DNA from: JBNGOQ01 sp050589645
GTDB lineage: Bacteria; Bacteroidota; Bacteroidia; Flavobacteriales; Flavobacteriaceae
Assembly (NCBI RefSeq): GCF_050589645.1
Contig: NZ_JBNGOQ010000003.1
Coordinates: 558,001-622,000, forward strand
Length of the DNA stretch: 64,000 nucleotides
Reading direction: 5' to 3'
This document shows, one piece after another, positions 25,275 through 33,915 of the stretch. Position 1 is the first letter of the stretch; every line of letters begins with the position of its first letter. The notes below the pieces were generated by a model, which worked only from the letters and a program-made list of their open reading frames with translations, was not told where the DNA came from and did not search any database. Position numbers and translations under genes: made by a program.

Positions 25275-25850
25275 TTAGCCTTTTTTCTCTGGAATCCATT
25301 TTATTTCATTGGCATAAAGGTCTTTAGACAACTTTCGTGCCAATACAAACAGATAATCGGAAAGTCGATTGATATATGACAAAACGTTTGGGTCTACGGG
25401 CTCATTTTCGTGAAGAAGGGATGCCAAACGCTCTGCCCGGCGGCATACGGTACGGGCAATATGACAGTATGACACGGTGGGATGCCCTCCGGGAAGTATG
25501 AAATGGGTCATGGGTGGGAGGGAATCGTTCATTTGGTCCATTTCGGTTTCCAAAAAGGAGATATCCGCAGCATTGATCTTCGGAATGGTTAAGCGCTCCT
25601 TTCCACTTTTAAGGAGGGTCTTTTCAGGGTCGGTCGCTAAAATGGCGCCCATAGTAAACAATTTGTCCTGTATTTGGATCAGTGTTTCCTTGGCATGTGC
25701 GTCTATGTCCTGATCGCGGATCAATCCCAACCATGAATTCAATTCATCCAAAGTGCCATAACTATCGATCCTGATGTGATGTTTGGACACACGGGTTCCT
25801 CCAAAGAGTGCCGTAGTACCGGCATCCCCGGTTTTGGTATATATTTTCAT
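25275..25850 (-). CDS. Cob(I)yrinic acid a,c-diamide / cob(I)alamin adenosyltransferase (PduO type)
   Basis: The enzyme transfers adenosyl from ATP to cobalamin to form adenosylcobalamin. The 191-residue length and the ATP-binding opening TKTGDAGTTALFGGTRVSKHH, SYGTLDELNSWLG, and the PGG/SYCHIARTVCRRAERL segment near residue 130-145 are hallmarks of the PduO/MMAB type. No cobalamin-dependent mutase or biosynthetic gene is in the window. Its start overlaps by 4 bp (ATGA) the stop of a 49-residue membrane peptide gene, so translation is probably coupled. Confidence 0.93.
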   Translation of the reverse strand: MKIYTKTGDAGTTALFGGTRVSKHHIRIDSYGTLDELNSWLGLIRDQDIDAHAKETLIQIQDKLFTMGAILATDPEKTLLKSGKERLTIPKINAADISFLETEMDQMNDSLPPMTHFILPGGHPTVSYCHIARTVCRRAERLASLLHENEPVDPNVLSYINRLSDYLFVLARKLSKDLYANEIKWIPEKKG

Positions 25851-25996
25851 TTCTGGTCCTTTCTTATACTATCGCCCCCATATCCATCCATGAACTTTCT
25901 GGATTTTCTGCGTTTTGCCCGTTTCCTATTGTTGGTGAAAACGACCATAAAAATAAGGCCCAATACAACCAGCGCAATGTAAATCAAGTAATCCAT
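25847..25996 (-). CDS. 49-residue single-span membrane peptide, coupled to the cobalamin adenosyltransferase
   Basis: ATG at 25996, TGA at 25847-25849, overlapping the next gene's ATG by 4 bp. Residues 1-20 are hydrophobic (MDYLIYIALVVLGLIFMVVF) and the rest is strongly basic (NNRKRAKRRKSRKFMDG). The 4-bp overlap with the adenosyltransferase start argues for real translation. I do not know a named family. It could anchor or stabilise a membrane partner; no functional claim is possible. Confidence 0.65.
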   Translation of the reverse strand: MDYLIYIALVVLGLIFMVVFTNNRKRAKRRKSRKFMDGYGGDSIRKDQK

Positions 25997-26026
25997 ACCC
26001 TCGTATTCTTCCTTAAAATTACGCGT

Positions 26027-26539
26027 TTAAATCCGAATTTTAAAATGTTCCTTGGCCTGTTCCTTTCTCATGAAAAGGGCACCACAGTAAAACATATCTA
26101 CACTTACCTGTATTTGTTCCGAGTTTTTAAGTGCGCGCCATATCCTTAGATGTTCCCTAGTCTTATGGATTTCATTGATCAGCAGCACGGTGTTGTTGTG
26201 CACCCGATTCCCTTGCGTAAGTTTCATTAAAGAAGGCACTTCCTTAGGTTTGTGGATATAGATCAGGTCTGCCGGGGCGTCGGTAAATACCACTTTTGGA
26301 AACCGATTTTGGAGCAGGCGTTGGACTTCCGTCGTCTGTGGTGCTACCAGGAGATTTTGAGCCTTGAAGTAGGCCACACTCTTGAGCAGTACGGATAGGG
26401 CCTTGTTCTTGGGGTGGGCCATCTTGGATCGCAGGTATACACATTGGGTGATGTAGCTATAGACAAAAGGGGAGTGCACCCCATGTTGGTTTTTTGAAGT
26501 GATCAGAAAATGGATATGGGAAAAGAATTGGTAGTACAT
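26027..26539 (-). CDS. Conserved hypothetical protein, O-methyltransferase-like N terminus (170 aa)
   Basis: The N terminus ITSKNQHGVHSPFVYSYITQCVY matches the start of a flavobacterial class I SAM-dependent methyltransferase family whose members I recall as about 235-245 residues long. This protein has only 170 residues and I cannot find the usual glycine-rich SAM-binding motif (GxGxG), so it may be a shortened, non-catalytic relative. It starts close to the ABC-F gene (5 bp beyond its end) on the same strand, and probably shares a transcript with it. Function unknown. Confidence 0.75.
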   Translation of the reverse strand: MYYQFFSHIHFLITSKNQHGVHSPFVYSYITQCVYLRSKMAHPKNKALSVLLKSVAYFKAQNLLVAPQTTEVQRLLQNRFPKVVFTDAPADLIYIHKPKEVPSLMKLTQGNRVHNNTVLLINEIHKTREHLRIWRALKNSEQIQVSVDMFYCGALFMRKEQAKEHFKIRI

Positions 26540-26544
26540 GGCAT

Positions 26545-28428
26545 TTAATTGGATTCCTGTATGGCCGCGAGTTCAAACCAACGTTCGGTTTTACTGTCCA
26601 ACATGTCCAGAATACGCTTCAGTTCCAAGGACAAGAGATCTATTTCTTCCCCGGAAAGGGAGGCATTTGCAAATTTGTTTTGCACTTCCTCTTTTTTAAC
26701 TTCCAATTTTTGTATTTCCTTTTCCAGTTGTTTGTACTCCTTTTGTTCAAGATAGGAAAGCTTTGTGCCCTGTGAATCCTTTTTCCAGTGGCTTTTGGAG
26801 GTTCCGCGCTCCTTCTTGTTGTCCTTGGCCGCACGCTGCTCCTGCAGCAGACTATCCCCATAGGCCCGGTAATCGGAATAGTTGCCCGGAAAATCAGCAA
26901 TGCGCCCATCGCCCTTAAATACAAAAAGATGATCCACTATTTTGTCCATAAAGTAACGGTCGTGGGAAACCACCAAAAGACAACCGGGAAAGTCCAGCAG
27001 AAAATTCTCCAAAACATTGAGCGTTACGATGTCCAGATCATTGGTGGGTTCGTCCAATATCAGGAAGTTGGGGTTCTGGATCAAAACGGTACATAGGAAC
27101 AGCCGCTTGCGTTCACCTCCGCTCAATTTTTCAACAAAGTCGTACTGTTTTTTCCTGTCAAAAAGGAAGCGCTCCAAGAGTTGTTGGGCAGAAATCTGTT
27201 TGCCTTTTTTTAAGGGGATGAAATCCCCGAACTCACGGATTACCTCTATTACCTTTTGCCCTTCTTTGATAGGGATGCCCTTTTGGGTGTAATAGCCAAA
27301 CTTGATGGTGTCACCAACGACTACCTTGCCACTATCAGGAGATTCCAGGCCGGTAATCACATTTAGAAAAGTAGATTTTCCCGTTCCGTTTTTACCTATG
27401 ATGCCTATGCGCTCCCCTTTGAGGAAGTTATAATCAAATTTATCCAGGATTTGCTTTCCGGGATAGGCTTTGGAAACCTTGTGCAATTCCAGAACCTTGC
27501 TCCCTAGGCGCTCCATTTGTATTTCCAATTGTACCACATGCTCCTGCCTGCGCTGGCTTGCGCGCTCTTTTATCGTATGAAAGTCGTCAATTCGCGATTT
27601 CGATTTCGTGGTTCTGGCCTTGGGCTGTCGTCGCATCCAATTGAGCTCTTTTTTGAAAAGGATTTGGGACTTGTGCAGTTCTACGGCCTCCCTTTCCATT
27701 CGGGCCTCTTTCTTATCAAGATAATAGGAGTAGTTTCCCTTGTAGGTGTGGAGCTGCCCTTGGTCCAGTTCTATGATCTCATTGCATACACGCTCCAAAA
27801 AATAACGGTCGTGGGTTACCATAAACAGGGTCATCTGTTCTTTGGTAAAATAGTTTTCCAACCATTCTATCATCTCCAGGTCCAAATGATTGGTGGGTTC
27901 GTCCAAAATGAGCAGATCCGGTTTGTTGATGAGTGCATTGGCGAGGGCCAGTCTTTTTTTTTGTCCGCCCGACAAGGATCCTACTTTTGCGGACAAATCC
28001 TCGAGCTTAAGTTTAAAAAGGATTTGCTTGTACTGGGTTTCAAAGTCCCAGGCGTCCAAACTGTCCATGGTTTCAAACGCTTTTTGGTAGGCTTCCTGCT
28101 GCTCTGGATGGGCCAAGGCCTCCTCGTACTTGGCCAAGGCTTGCAAAATATGATTGTCCGAGGCAAAAATGGTCTCTTCGATGCTCAAATTGAGATCTAG
28201 ATTGGGCTCTTGGGCCAAAAAGGACACATGAATCCCCTTTCTGTGATTTACCTTTCCGCTATCCGCTGTATCACGGCCCGACATGATATTCAAAATAGAA
28301 GTCTTTCCACTGCCGTTCTTGGCGACCAAAGCGATTTTTTGACCCTTATTGATCCCAAATGACAAGTCCGAAAAAAGGACAAGTTCCCCATATGATTTGG
28401 CAATATGTTCAACGGTAAGTAGGTTCAT
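26545..28428 (-). CDS. ABC-F family ATPase, Uup-like
   Basis: The 627-residue protein has two ABC domains and no membrane segment, as in the ABC-F proteins that act on ribosomes. First domain: Walker A VAKNGSGKTS near residue 36, signature LSGGQKKRLALANA, DEPTNHLDLEMIEW. Second domain: Walker A GKNGTGKST near residue 345, signature LSGGERKRLFLCTVL, DEPTNDLDIVTL. The interdomain linker (about residues 240-300) and a basic, coiled C terminus (KKDSQGTKLSYLEQKEYKQLEKEIQKLE) fit the Uup branch. Uup is linked to ribosome function and to RecG-related genome stability. It is preceded by the DUF4105 gene. Confidence 0.95.
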   Translation of the reverse strand: MNLLTVEHIAKSYGELVLFSDLSFGINKGQKIALVAKNGSGKTSILNIMSGRDTADSGKVNHRKGIHVSFLAQEPNLDLNLSIEETIFASDNHILQALAKYEEALAHPEQQEAYQKAFETMDSLDAWDFETQYKQILFKLKLEDLSAKVGSLSGGQKKRLALANALINKPDLLILDEPTNHLDLEMIEWLENYFTKEQMTLFMVTHDRYFLERVCNEIIELDQGQLHTYKGNYSYYLDKKEARMEREAVELHKSQILFKKELNWMRRQPKARTTKSKSRIDDFHTIKERASQRRQEHVVQLEIQMERLGSKVLELHKVSKAYPGKQILDKFDYNFLKGERIGIIGKNGTGKSTFLNVITGLESPDSGKVVVGDTIKFGYYTQKGIPIKEGQKVIEVIREFGDFIPLKKGKQISAQQLLERFLFDRKKQYDFVEKLSGGERKRLFLCTVLIQNPNFLILDEPTNDLDIVTLNVLENFLLDFPGCLLVVSHDRYFMDKIVDHLFVFKGDGRIADFPGNYSDYRAYGDSLLQEQRAAKDNKKERGTSKSHWKKDSQGTKLSYLEQKEYKQLEKEIQKLEVKKEEVQNKFANASLSGEEIDLLSLELKRILDMLDSKTERWFELAAIQESN

Positions 28429-28440
28429 GTGGTACGCTGG

Positions 28441-29622
28441 TTATTTCTTTTTGGATACATGGAATTGATGGGCCAAAAGGAGATACCGAAGACCCAAGGT
28501 TAGAAGCAGTGGTATGATGAGTACCGAAAAGACCTGAAACTTAATCACCCAGATAAAAAGCGTAAGCACAAGCAAGGCCGGTAGTACCAGAAAGTATTTT
28601 GAAATCCAGGATGGGAACGGCTTGTGCTTGGCAAAATAGAAAGCGAGGACAAGGTTACCGGGAAAGGCCCAAAGTATATTGAAGTTGCCCACCGTTGCTG
28701 TATGGTCGGTAAGGAACCAAAGGAAGCAAATGAGGATGCCGATTATCCCCGTGAGGAAAAAAAGAAAAAAATCCAACCATCGGCTTCGGACGTTGTTCCT
28801 ATAGTCGATATAGCTGATCACGATCACAAAGAGCAGGAGCAGAATGAACCAGAACAAGGGCCCTGACAAAAAGTAATCGCCATTCTTTAAGGGCGCTTTA
28901 TCCAGAACGGTACGTTGCCGCAATACCAAAGGTCTTTGATCCAAACTGGCATGCCCTAGTTGAAGCAGCACATAGTTGGGGAGAAATAAGTGCTCACTTG
29001 CACTTGCTTTCTTATCTATGACACAGCCCAGGGCCAAATCAATGCCGAAAGTGGACCAACTATTAGTGCTCAAATTTTGATGGATCAGTTCACGAAAGGT
29101 ATAGGGATTTTCCAAATACGATTCGTCGAAGACCAGGCGATTTCCCAGAACCTCTTGTAGTACATCACGTATTTTGGAGGCGCAGTTGTCATAAAAAAAA
29201 TCGTATTGGTATTCCCTGTTTTCTGGGCTGTAGTTGTTTTCCAAAAATTGGAACAAGGCATTTTTTTCCGTAGTGGTCAAATCCAACAACTGTTCCTTCA
29301 CCCATCGGTTCTCCATTTCATAGTCGAAAAGAAAGTTGTCCAAACGTTGCCTACTAAGGCGGTAGATTAGCTTTCCACGGGCAAAATCGACATAAAAACC
29401 GGGAGGGTCAAAGTTAAAGGTACCGTAGTTGTAGACAACGTCAATTCCCAAATCGGCATCCTGCACCCGAAAGGCGCTGTGTCCAAAGGTGGTATACAAA
29501 TCGCTTCCGGCACCACAGCTAAGAACACTTATTTGGGCCTTATCGGATAGTTGGGGCTGTGAAAAACCTGCCAAGGCGTTTGCAAGTGCCAAAAGGAACA
29601 GGATTTTTCTAAGATGCTTCAT
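28441..29622 (-). CDS. DUF4105 (Lnb N-terminal periplasmic domain) membrane protein
   Basis: The 393-residue protein has a signal peptide (about residues 1-22) followed by a DUF4105 domain to about residue 245 (VLSCGAGSDLYTTFGHSAFRV, NYGTFNFDPPGFYVDFARGK, and FFYDNCASKIRDVLQE). The domain is related to the periplasmic part of lacto-N-biosidase but here it has no clear glycosidase partner. The last third has about five or six membrane segments (FWFILLLLFVIVISYI and following). DUF4105 proteins are common in Bacteroidetes and their role is not established. It is divergent from pssA. Confidence 0.9.
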   Translation of the reverse strand: MKHLRKILFLLALANALAGFSQPQLSDKAQISVLSCGAGSDLYTTFGHSAFRVQDADLGIDVVYNYGTFNFDPPGFYVDFARGKLIYRLSRQRLDNFLFDYEMENRWVKEQLLDLTTTEKNALFQFLENNYSPENREYQYDFFYDNCASKIRDVLQEVLGNRLVFDESYLENPYTFRELIHQNLSTNSWSTFGIDLALGCVIDKKASASEHLFLPNYVLLQLGHASLDQRPLVLRQRTVLDKAPLKNGDYFLSGPLFWFILLLLFVIVISYIDYRNNVRSRWLDFFLFFLTGIIGILICFLWFLTDHTATVGNFNILWAFPGNLVLAFYFAKHKPFPSWISKYFLVLPALLVLTLFIWVIKFQVFSVLIIPLLLTLGLRYLLLAHQFHVSKKK

Positions 29623-29726
29623 GAAGCCGATCGCTTGTTGTTAAATCTTGACAGCAAATATCTGAATAAATATGGTACAAAATCGATTCCTAAAAAATTG
29701 TGCTATTTTTACGAAAACCGAAACTT

Positions 29727-30482
29727 ATGAGGAAACATATACCCAACCTGATCACGCTGCTCAATGTCCTCTGCGGTTGTGTAGCCACGGTATTTGCAGT
29801 ACAGAACCATCTGGAAATGGCTGCTCTCTTTGTTTTTCTGGGTATTTTTTTTGATTTTTTTGACGGGTTGGCCGCCAGGTTGCTCAAGGTTCAGAGCGCA
29901 TTGGGCGTGCAATTGGATTCCCTGGCCGATGTAATCACCAGCGGACTGGTTCCCGGAATTGTGATGTACCAACTATTGGGGATGTCGCAATCGGCCGGCG
30001 CGATACTGGATGTAGGGTCTAGCTCTGATGGGGACATGTATTGGGTAGGACTCAAAGCATCCTTGCTCCCCTTCCTGGGCTTTTTGATTACCGTGGCCTC
30101 GGCCTATCGTTTGGCTAAATTCAACATTGATGAAAACCAAGTGTCCTCCTTTATCGGTCTGCCAACGCCGGCGAACGCCTTGCTGATTCTGTCCTTTCCA
30201 CTAATATTGCTCTATCACGGGAACGATTTGCTGAACAATATCATCCTCAACCCCTGGTTTTTGATCGGAACCACCTTGCTGAGCAGTTATTTGCTCAATT
30301 CAAGGATCCAACTCTTTGCCCTGAAATTCAAGAATTGGAGCTTTAAGGACAATGCCTTGCGCTACAGTTTTGTTATCGTGAGCCTGGTGCTGTTGCTCAC
30401 CATGAAATTCATTGCCATACCGGCCATTATCGCATTTTATATCATCAGTTCCCTAATAAACAACTTGAACGGACCAAAATAA
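29727..30482 (+). CDS. pssA: CDP-diacylglycerol-serine O-phosphatidyltransferase
   Basis: The enzyme makes phosphatidylserine from CDP-diacylglycerol and serine, the first step toward phosphatidylethanolamine. The CDP-alcohol phosphotransferase motif DGLAARLLKVQSALGVQLDSLAD (residues 52-75) has the expected spacing of Asp, Gly, Ala, Arg, Gly and two Asp residues. About six to eight membrane segments follow. The start at 29727 (MRKHIPNLITLLNVLCG) fits homologues better than the nine-residue longer frame. It precedes a short-chain fatty acid transporter with a 29-bp gap, but no functional link is known. Confidence 0.94.
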   Translation: MRKHIPNLITLLNVLCGCVATVFAVQNHLEMAALFVFLGIFFDFFDGLAARLLKVQSALGVQLDSLADVITSGLVPGIVMYQLLGMSQSAGAILDVGSSSDGDMYWVGLKASLLPFLGFLITVASAYRLAKFNIDENQVSSFIGLPTPANALLILSFPLILLYHGNDLLNNIILNPWFLIGTTLLSSYLLNSRIQLFALKFKNWSFKDNALRYSFVIVSLVLLLTMKFIAIPAIIAFYIISSLINNLNGPK

Positions 30483-30511
30483 CCAGCCTCCCCCTTTCCT
30501 AAAACCAACAT

Positions 30512-31909
30512 ATGATAACGAAACTTGGTGAAAAATTTACGGACATCTTCAGGAGAAACATGCCCGATGCCTTTGTGTTTGCCCTAGTGTTGACCCTGGT
30601 CACAGCGGTGACCGCCTTCCTTTGGATCGGGGCCCCTGCCATGAAGATCATAACGTCGTGGTACGATGGTTTTTGGACACTGCTCGAGTTTGGAATGCAA
30701 ATGGTTCTGCTGGTGGTTACGGGTTATAGCATTGCACTTTCTCCCAGTATAGAACGCGGCATCGATCGTCTTACAAAATACATTAGGACGCCCCGCCAGG
30801 TATATTACTTCGTGGTGCTGATCGGTTTTTTGTTGTCCATGGTGAGCTGGGGATGGGTGGTGATTGCGGCCGTCTTTGCTCGGGAACTGGCCCTACGGGT
30901 AAAGGGAATCAACTATCCCTACCTTATAGCCTGTGTCTATTTCTCCAGCATCAGTTGGGTCACCGGACTATCCAGTTCCATTCCCCTGTTGTTGAATACA
31001 GAAAAAAATTATATGATCCAAAACGAGATCTTGCCCGGCACCATTGCCACCTCTTTTACCCTGGGCTCTCTGTTGAATGGCTGTATGATTGCACTTATGT
31101 TGATCGTGGGACCGGTGCTGATGCTCTTGTTGGTACCCAAGGAGGCCAAAGGAAAGGAATTACGCACGTTGTTGGGTGCCAGGGACGTGGGTGCGCAGGA
31201 GACCATTGAGGAAGAGGCCAACAGCCTTAAACTCCCTTTCAAGGCGGTATCGGACAGGTTGAACAACAGTATGGTACTGCAGTATATTATTGCTTTTATG
31301 GGGGTGGTCTACATCATTTATCATTTTAGCCAGAAGGGATTGGACCTGAATTTGAACATCATGATCTTTGTTTTTGTCATGATGGGCCTTTTGCTGCACA
31401 AGACCCCCATGCGCTACGGAATTTCCATGACCCGAGCCAGCAACAATATCTCCGCCATCATTTTTCAATATCCCTTTTATGCGGGTATTATGGGCATTAT
31501 GACCTTTACAGGTCTTGGGGCCGAATTGGGAAAGGTCATGGCCTCCGTGGCAACGGAGGATAGCTATCCCTTTTTCGCCTACCTGTTGGGCGGCCTGGTG
31601 AATTTTGCGATTCCTTCGGGCGGAGGGGAATATGCGGTCATTGGCCCAAGCATCATAGAAGCGGTCAATAATATCGGTGCGGGCCTGCCTGCGGAGGAAC
31701 TAAAGGTGATGGCCTCCAGGGCATCGCTTGCCATCGCTTATGGTGAGGGGCTTACCAACATGTTACAACCCTTTTTTCTGCTTTTGCTGATGCCAGTCAT
31801 GGCAGCAGGGATTAAGATTCAGGCGCGGGATATTATGGGGTACTTGGTGGTACCCTTCCTGTTGTTCTTTATTGCACAAATCCTTATGGTGCTGTGGATT
31901 CCGCTCTAA
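30512..31909 (+). CDS. Short-chain fatty acid transporter, AtoE/TIGR00366 family
   Basis: This 465-residue multi-span membrane protein belongs to the AtoE-like family of short-chain fatty acid transporters. It opens with a cytoplasmic segment (LGEKFTDIFRRNMPDAFVFA) and has a dozen or so membrane segments; the WGWVVIAAVFARELALRVKG and NFAIPSGGGEYAVIGPSIIEA stretches are family hallmarks. AtoE in E. coli is linked to acetoacetate and butyrate uptake. The SLKLPFKAVSDRLNNSMV region is a cytoplasmic loop. No acetoacetate metabolism genes are in the window, so the substrate is not certain. Confidence 0.88.
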   Translation: MITKLGEKFTDIFRRNMPDAFVFALVLTLVTAVTAFLWIGAPAMKIITSWYDGFWTLLEFGMQMVLLVVTGYSIALSPSIERGIDRLTKYIRTPRQVYYFVVLIGFLLSMVSWGWVVIAAVFARELALRVKGINYPYLIACVYFSSISWVTGLSSSIPLLLNTEKNYMIQNEILPGTIATSFTLGSLLNGCMIALMLIVGPVLMLLLVPKEAKGKELRTLLGARDVGAQETIEEEANSLKLPFKAVSDRLNNSMVLQYIIAFMGVVYIIYHFSQKGLDLNLNIMIFVFVMMGLLLHKTPMRYGISMTRASNNISAIIFQYPFYAGIMGIMTFTGLGAELGKVMASVATEDSYPFFAYLLGGLVNFAIPSGGGEYAVIGPSIIEAVNNIGAGLPAEELKVMASRASLAIAYGEGLTNMLQPFFLLLLMPVMAAGIKIQARDIMGYLVVPFLLFFIAQILMVLWIPL

Positions 31910-31939
31910 CGGACCCTTGAGAGAGGTATGCTGCGGGCC

Positions 31940-32680
31940 TTAAAAATCCAGCTTCTTTTTACGTAGCTCAAAGTTTTGCCCCAAGTATACCTTGCGTACC
32001 ATTTCATCGGCGGCGAGGTCTTCCGGTATCCCCGACTTTAAAATGCCCCCTTCGAACATCAGATAGGAACGTTCCGTAATGGCCAGGGTCTCCTGCACAT
32101 TGTGGTCCGTAATCAGGATGCCGATATTCTTATCCTTGAGCTGCGCTACGATGCGTTGTATGTCCTCTACCGCCACCGGATCTACACCGGCAAAGGGCTC
32201 ATCCAATAAAATGAATTTTGGGTCCGTTGCCAGGGCGCGGGCAATTTCCGTACGCCGGCGTTCTCCGCCCGATAATAGGTCCCCGCGGTTTTTTCGAATA
32301 TGCCCCAGGCCAAATTCCTCGATGAGCGATTCCATTTTCATCTCCTGTTCCTTCTTGCTCAGATCGGTCAGCTGCAAAACACTGAGAATGTTTTTTTCAA
32401 TGCTCAATTTTCGAAAGACCGAAGCTTCCTGCGCCAGATACCCAATGCCATTCTGCGCCCTTTTGTACATGGGGAATTTGGTGATTTCCATATCGTCCAG
32501 AAAAATATTCCCCCCGTTGGGCTTTATGAGCCCTACAATCATATAAAAGGAGGTGGTTTTTCCGGCACCGTTGGGGCCTAGCAGTCCTACAATTTCGCCC
32601 TGATTTACCTCAAGGGAAATGCCTTTCACCACTTTACGTCCACGATAGGACTTCATAATGTTCTCGGCTCTGAGCTTCAT
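31940..32680 (-). CDS. lptB: LPS export ABC transporter ATP-binding protein LptB
   Basis: LptB powers the extraction of lipopolysaccharide from the inner membrane with LptF and LptG. The 246-residue ATPase has Walker A GPNGAGKTTSF at about residue 34, the LptB-type Q loop YLAQEASVFRKLS, the signature LLSGGERRRTEIARAL, and Walker B LLDEPFAGVDPVAVEDIQ, followed by ITDHNVQETL. The Q-loop and D-loop are almost identical to known LptB proteins. LptF/LptG are not in the window. It is the last gene of a minus-strand run (KpsF isomerase, tatC, CMD, lptB), an LPS/envelope cluster often seen in flavobacteria. Confidence 0.95.
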   Translation of the reverse strand: MKLRAENIMKSYRGRKVVKGISLEVNQGEIVGLLGPNGAGKTTSFYMIVGLIKPNGGNIFLDDMEITKFPMYKRAQNGIGYLAQEASVFRKLSIEKNILSVLQLTDLSKKEQEMKMESLIEEFGLGHIRKNRGDLLSGGERRRTEIARALATDPKFILLDEPFAGVDPVAVEDIQRIVAQLKDKNIGILITDHNVQETLAITERSYLMFEGGILKSGIPEDLAADEMVRKVYLGQNFELRKKKLDF

Positions 32681-32744
32681 AATTTATGCAAATTTTCCAA
32701 AGCTAAGGGATCTTTATGCCTCTGGATACGAAATTGTACTTTTT

Positions 32745-33095
32745 TTAACCTTCCTGCACTTCCAATGCCTCCCAATACTCATAGGCCCTTCTCAAATGCG
32801 GAATAACAATGGTGCCCCCTACGAGGGTGGCAATACCCATGGTTTCCATCATCTCCTCCTTGCTGACCCCTTCTTTAAAGGAACTTTCCAAGTGGTACCT
32901 TACGCAATCGTCACAACGCAACACCGCAGAGGCCACAAGTCCCAAGAGCTCCTTGGTCTTTTTGTCCAGTGCACCTGGCGCATAGGCGTTGGTGTCCAAA
33001 TTGAATATTCTTTTGATGACCTTATTGTTGTCGGCCAACAATTTTTCGTTCATTTTGGAACGATAGGCATTAAATTCCTTAACCTGATCTGACAT
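32745..33095 (-). CDS. Carboxymuconolactone decarboxylase (CMD) family protein
   Basis: The 116-residue protein has the CMD/AhpD fold: a helical protein with the CxxC..H motif CDDCVRYH at about residues 61-68, and a conserved glycine-rich turn (LVGGTIVIPHLRRAYEY) at the C terminus. Members include decarboxylases and AhpD-type alkyl hydroperoxide reductases; the CxxC points to the latter kind of redox activity, but no substrate is known. It overlaps the end of tatC by 17 bp, so it is part of the tatC-lptB operon. Confidence 0.87.
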   Translation of the reverse strand: MSDQVKEFNAYRSKMNEKLLADNNKVIKRIFNLDTNAYAPGALDKKTKELLGLVASAVLRCDDCVRYHLESSFKEGVSKEEMMETMGIATLVGGTIVIPHLRRAYEYWEALEVQEG

Positions 33096-33915
33096 TTTTA
33101 CCTGTTTTTTTTGCTTCTCGTTTTAGTACCACCTTTGAAATGTAAATGCTGATTTGGTACAATACCAGCACGGGCACTGCCACTATGATTTGGCTGGCAA
33201 CATCGGGCGGGGTAATTACCGCCGAAAGGATCAGGACGATCACCAGGGCGATCTTCCGATACTTTTTAAGGATTTCGGGGGTAACCAAGCCCACTTTAGT
33301 CAAAAAGAAAATTAATATCGGCAGCTCAAATAAAATGCCACAGGCAATTACCGAAGCCCGTACCGTAGCAATAAAGGAACTGATATCTATTTCGTTGAGG
33401 ACTTCCTTGCTAACTTGATAGGTGCCCAAAAAATTAATCGATAAGGGCGCTACAACGTAGTACCCAAAAAGGGCACCCATAAAAAAGAGCAAGGAGGCGA
33501 TCAATATAAAGCCTCTGGAGTTTTTTCGTTCTTTTTCATACAGCCCGGGACTTATAAATTTCCACAGTTCGTATAGAACGTAGGGAAACCCTACAATAAA
33601 TCCTGCCCAGATCGAGGTCCAGATATGGGCCGAAAATTGCCCCGCCATAGTCCGGTTTTGAATGGTGAAGGGCAGTTTGTCCGCACAAAAGGCGGAATCG
33701 AACCCAAGATAGGTAGCAATGTCGCAAAAAAGGCGATAGGTGGGAAAGCTCATTTGTTTGGGCCCAAAAATAACCGTGTCAAATATGAACCCCCGCATTA
33801 AAAAGGCGACACTGCCCAGGATAACAACGACCAAAGTAGAACGGATCAAGTGCCACCGAAGTTCCTCCAAATGGTCCAAGAAGGACATTTCATTAACTTC
33901 CTTGTCTTTAGCCAT
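33079..33915 (-). CDS. tatC: Twin-arginine translocase subunit TatC
   Basis: TatC recognises twin-arginine signal peptides and transports folded proteins. The 278-residue protein has six membrane segments and the family motifs: EMSFLDHLEELRWHLIRS at the N terminus, the FVGFPYVLYELWKFISPGLYEKER segment (with IVGFP and SPGLYEKER), and the ILSAVITPPDVASQ turn. A conserved glutamate of the binding site is in HLEELR. TatA/TatB genes are not in this window. It abuts the KpsF-like gene by a 1-bp overlap (TAATG) and overlaps the CMD gene at its other end. Confidence 0.96.
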   Translation of the reverse strand: MAKDKEVNEMSFLDHLEELRWHLIRSTLVVVILGSVAFLMRGFIFDTVIFGPKQMSFPTYRLFCDIATYLGFDSAFCADKLPFTIQNRTMAGQFSAHIWTSIWAGFIVGFPYVLYELWKFISPGLYEKERKNSRGFILIASLLFFMGALFGYYVVAPLSINFLGTYQVSKEVLNEIDISSFIATVRASVIACGILFELPILIFFLTKVGLVTPEILKKYRKIALVIVLILSAVITPPDVASQIIVAVPVLVLYQISIYISKVVLKREAKKTGKNVRSG

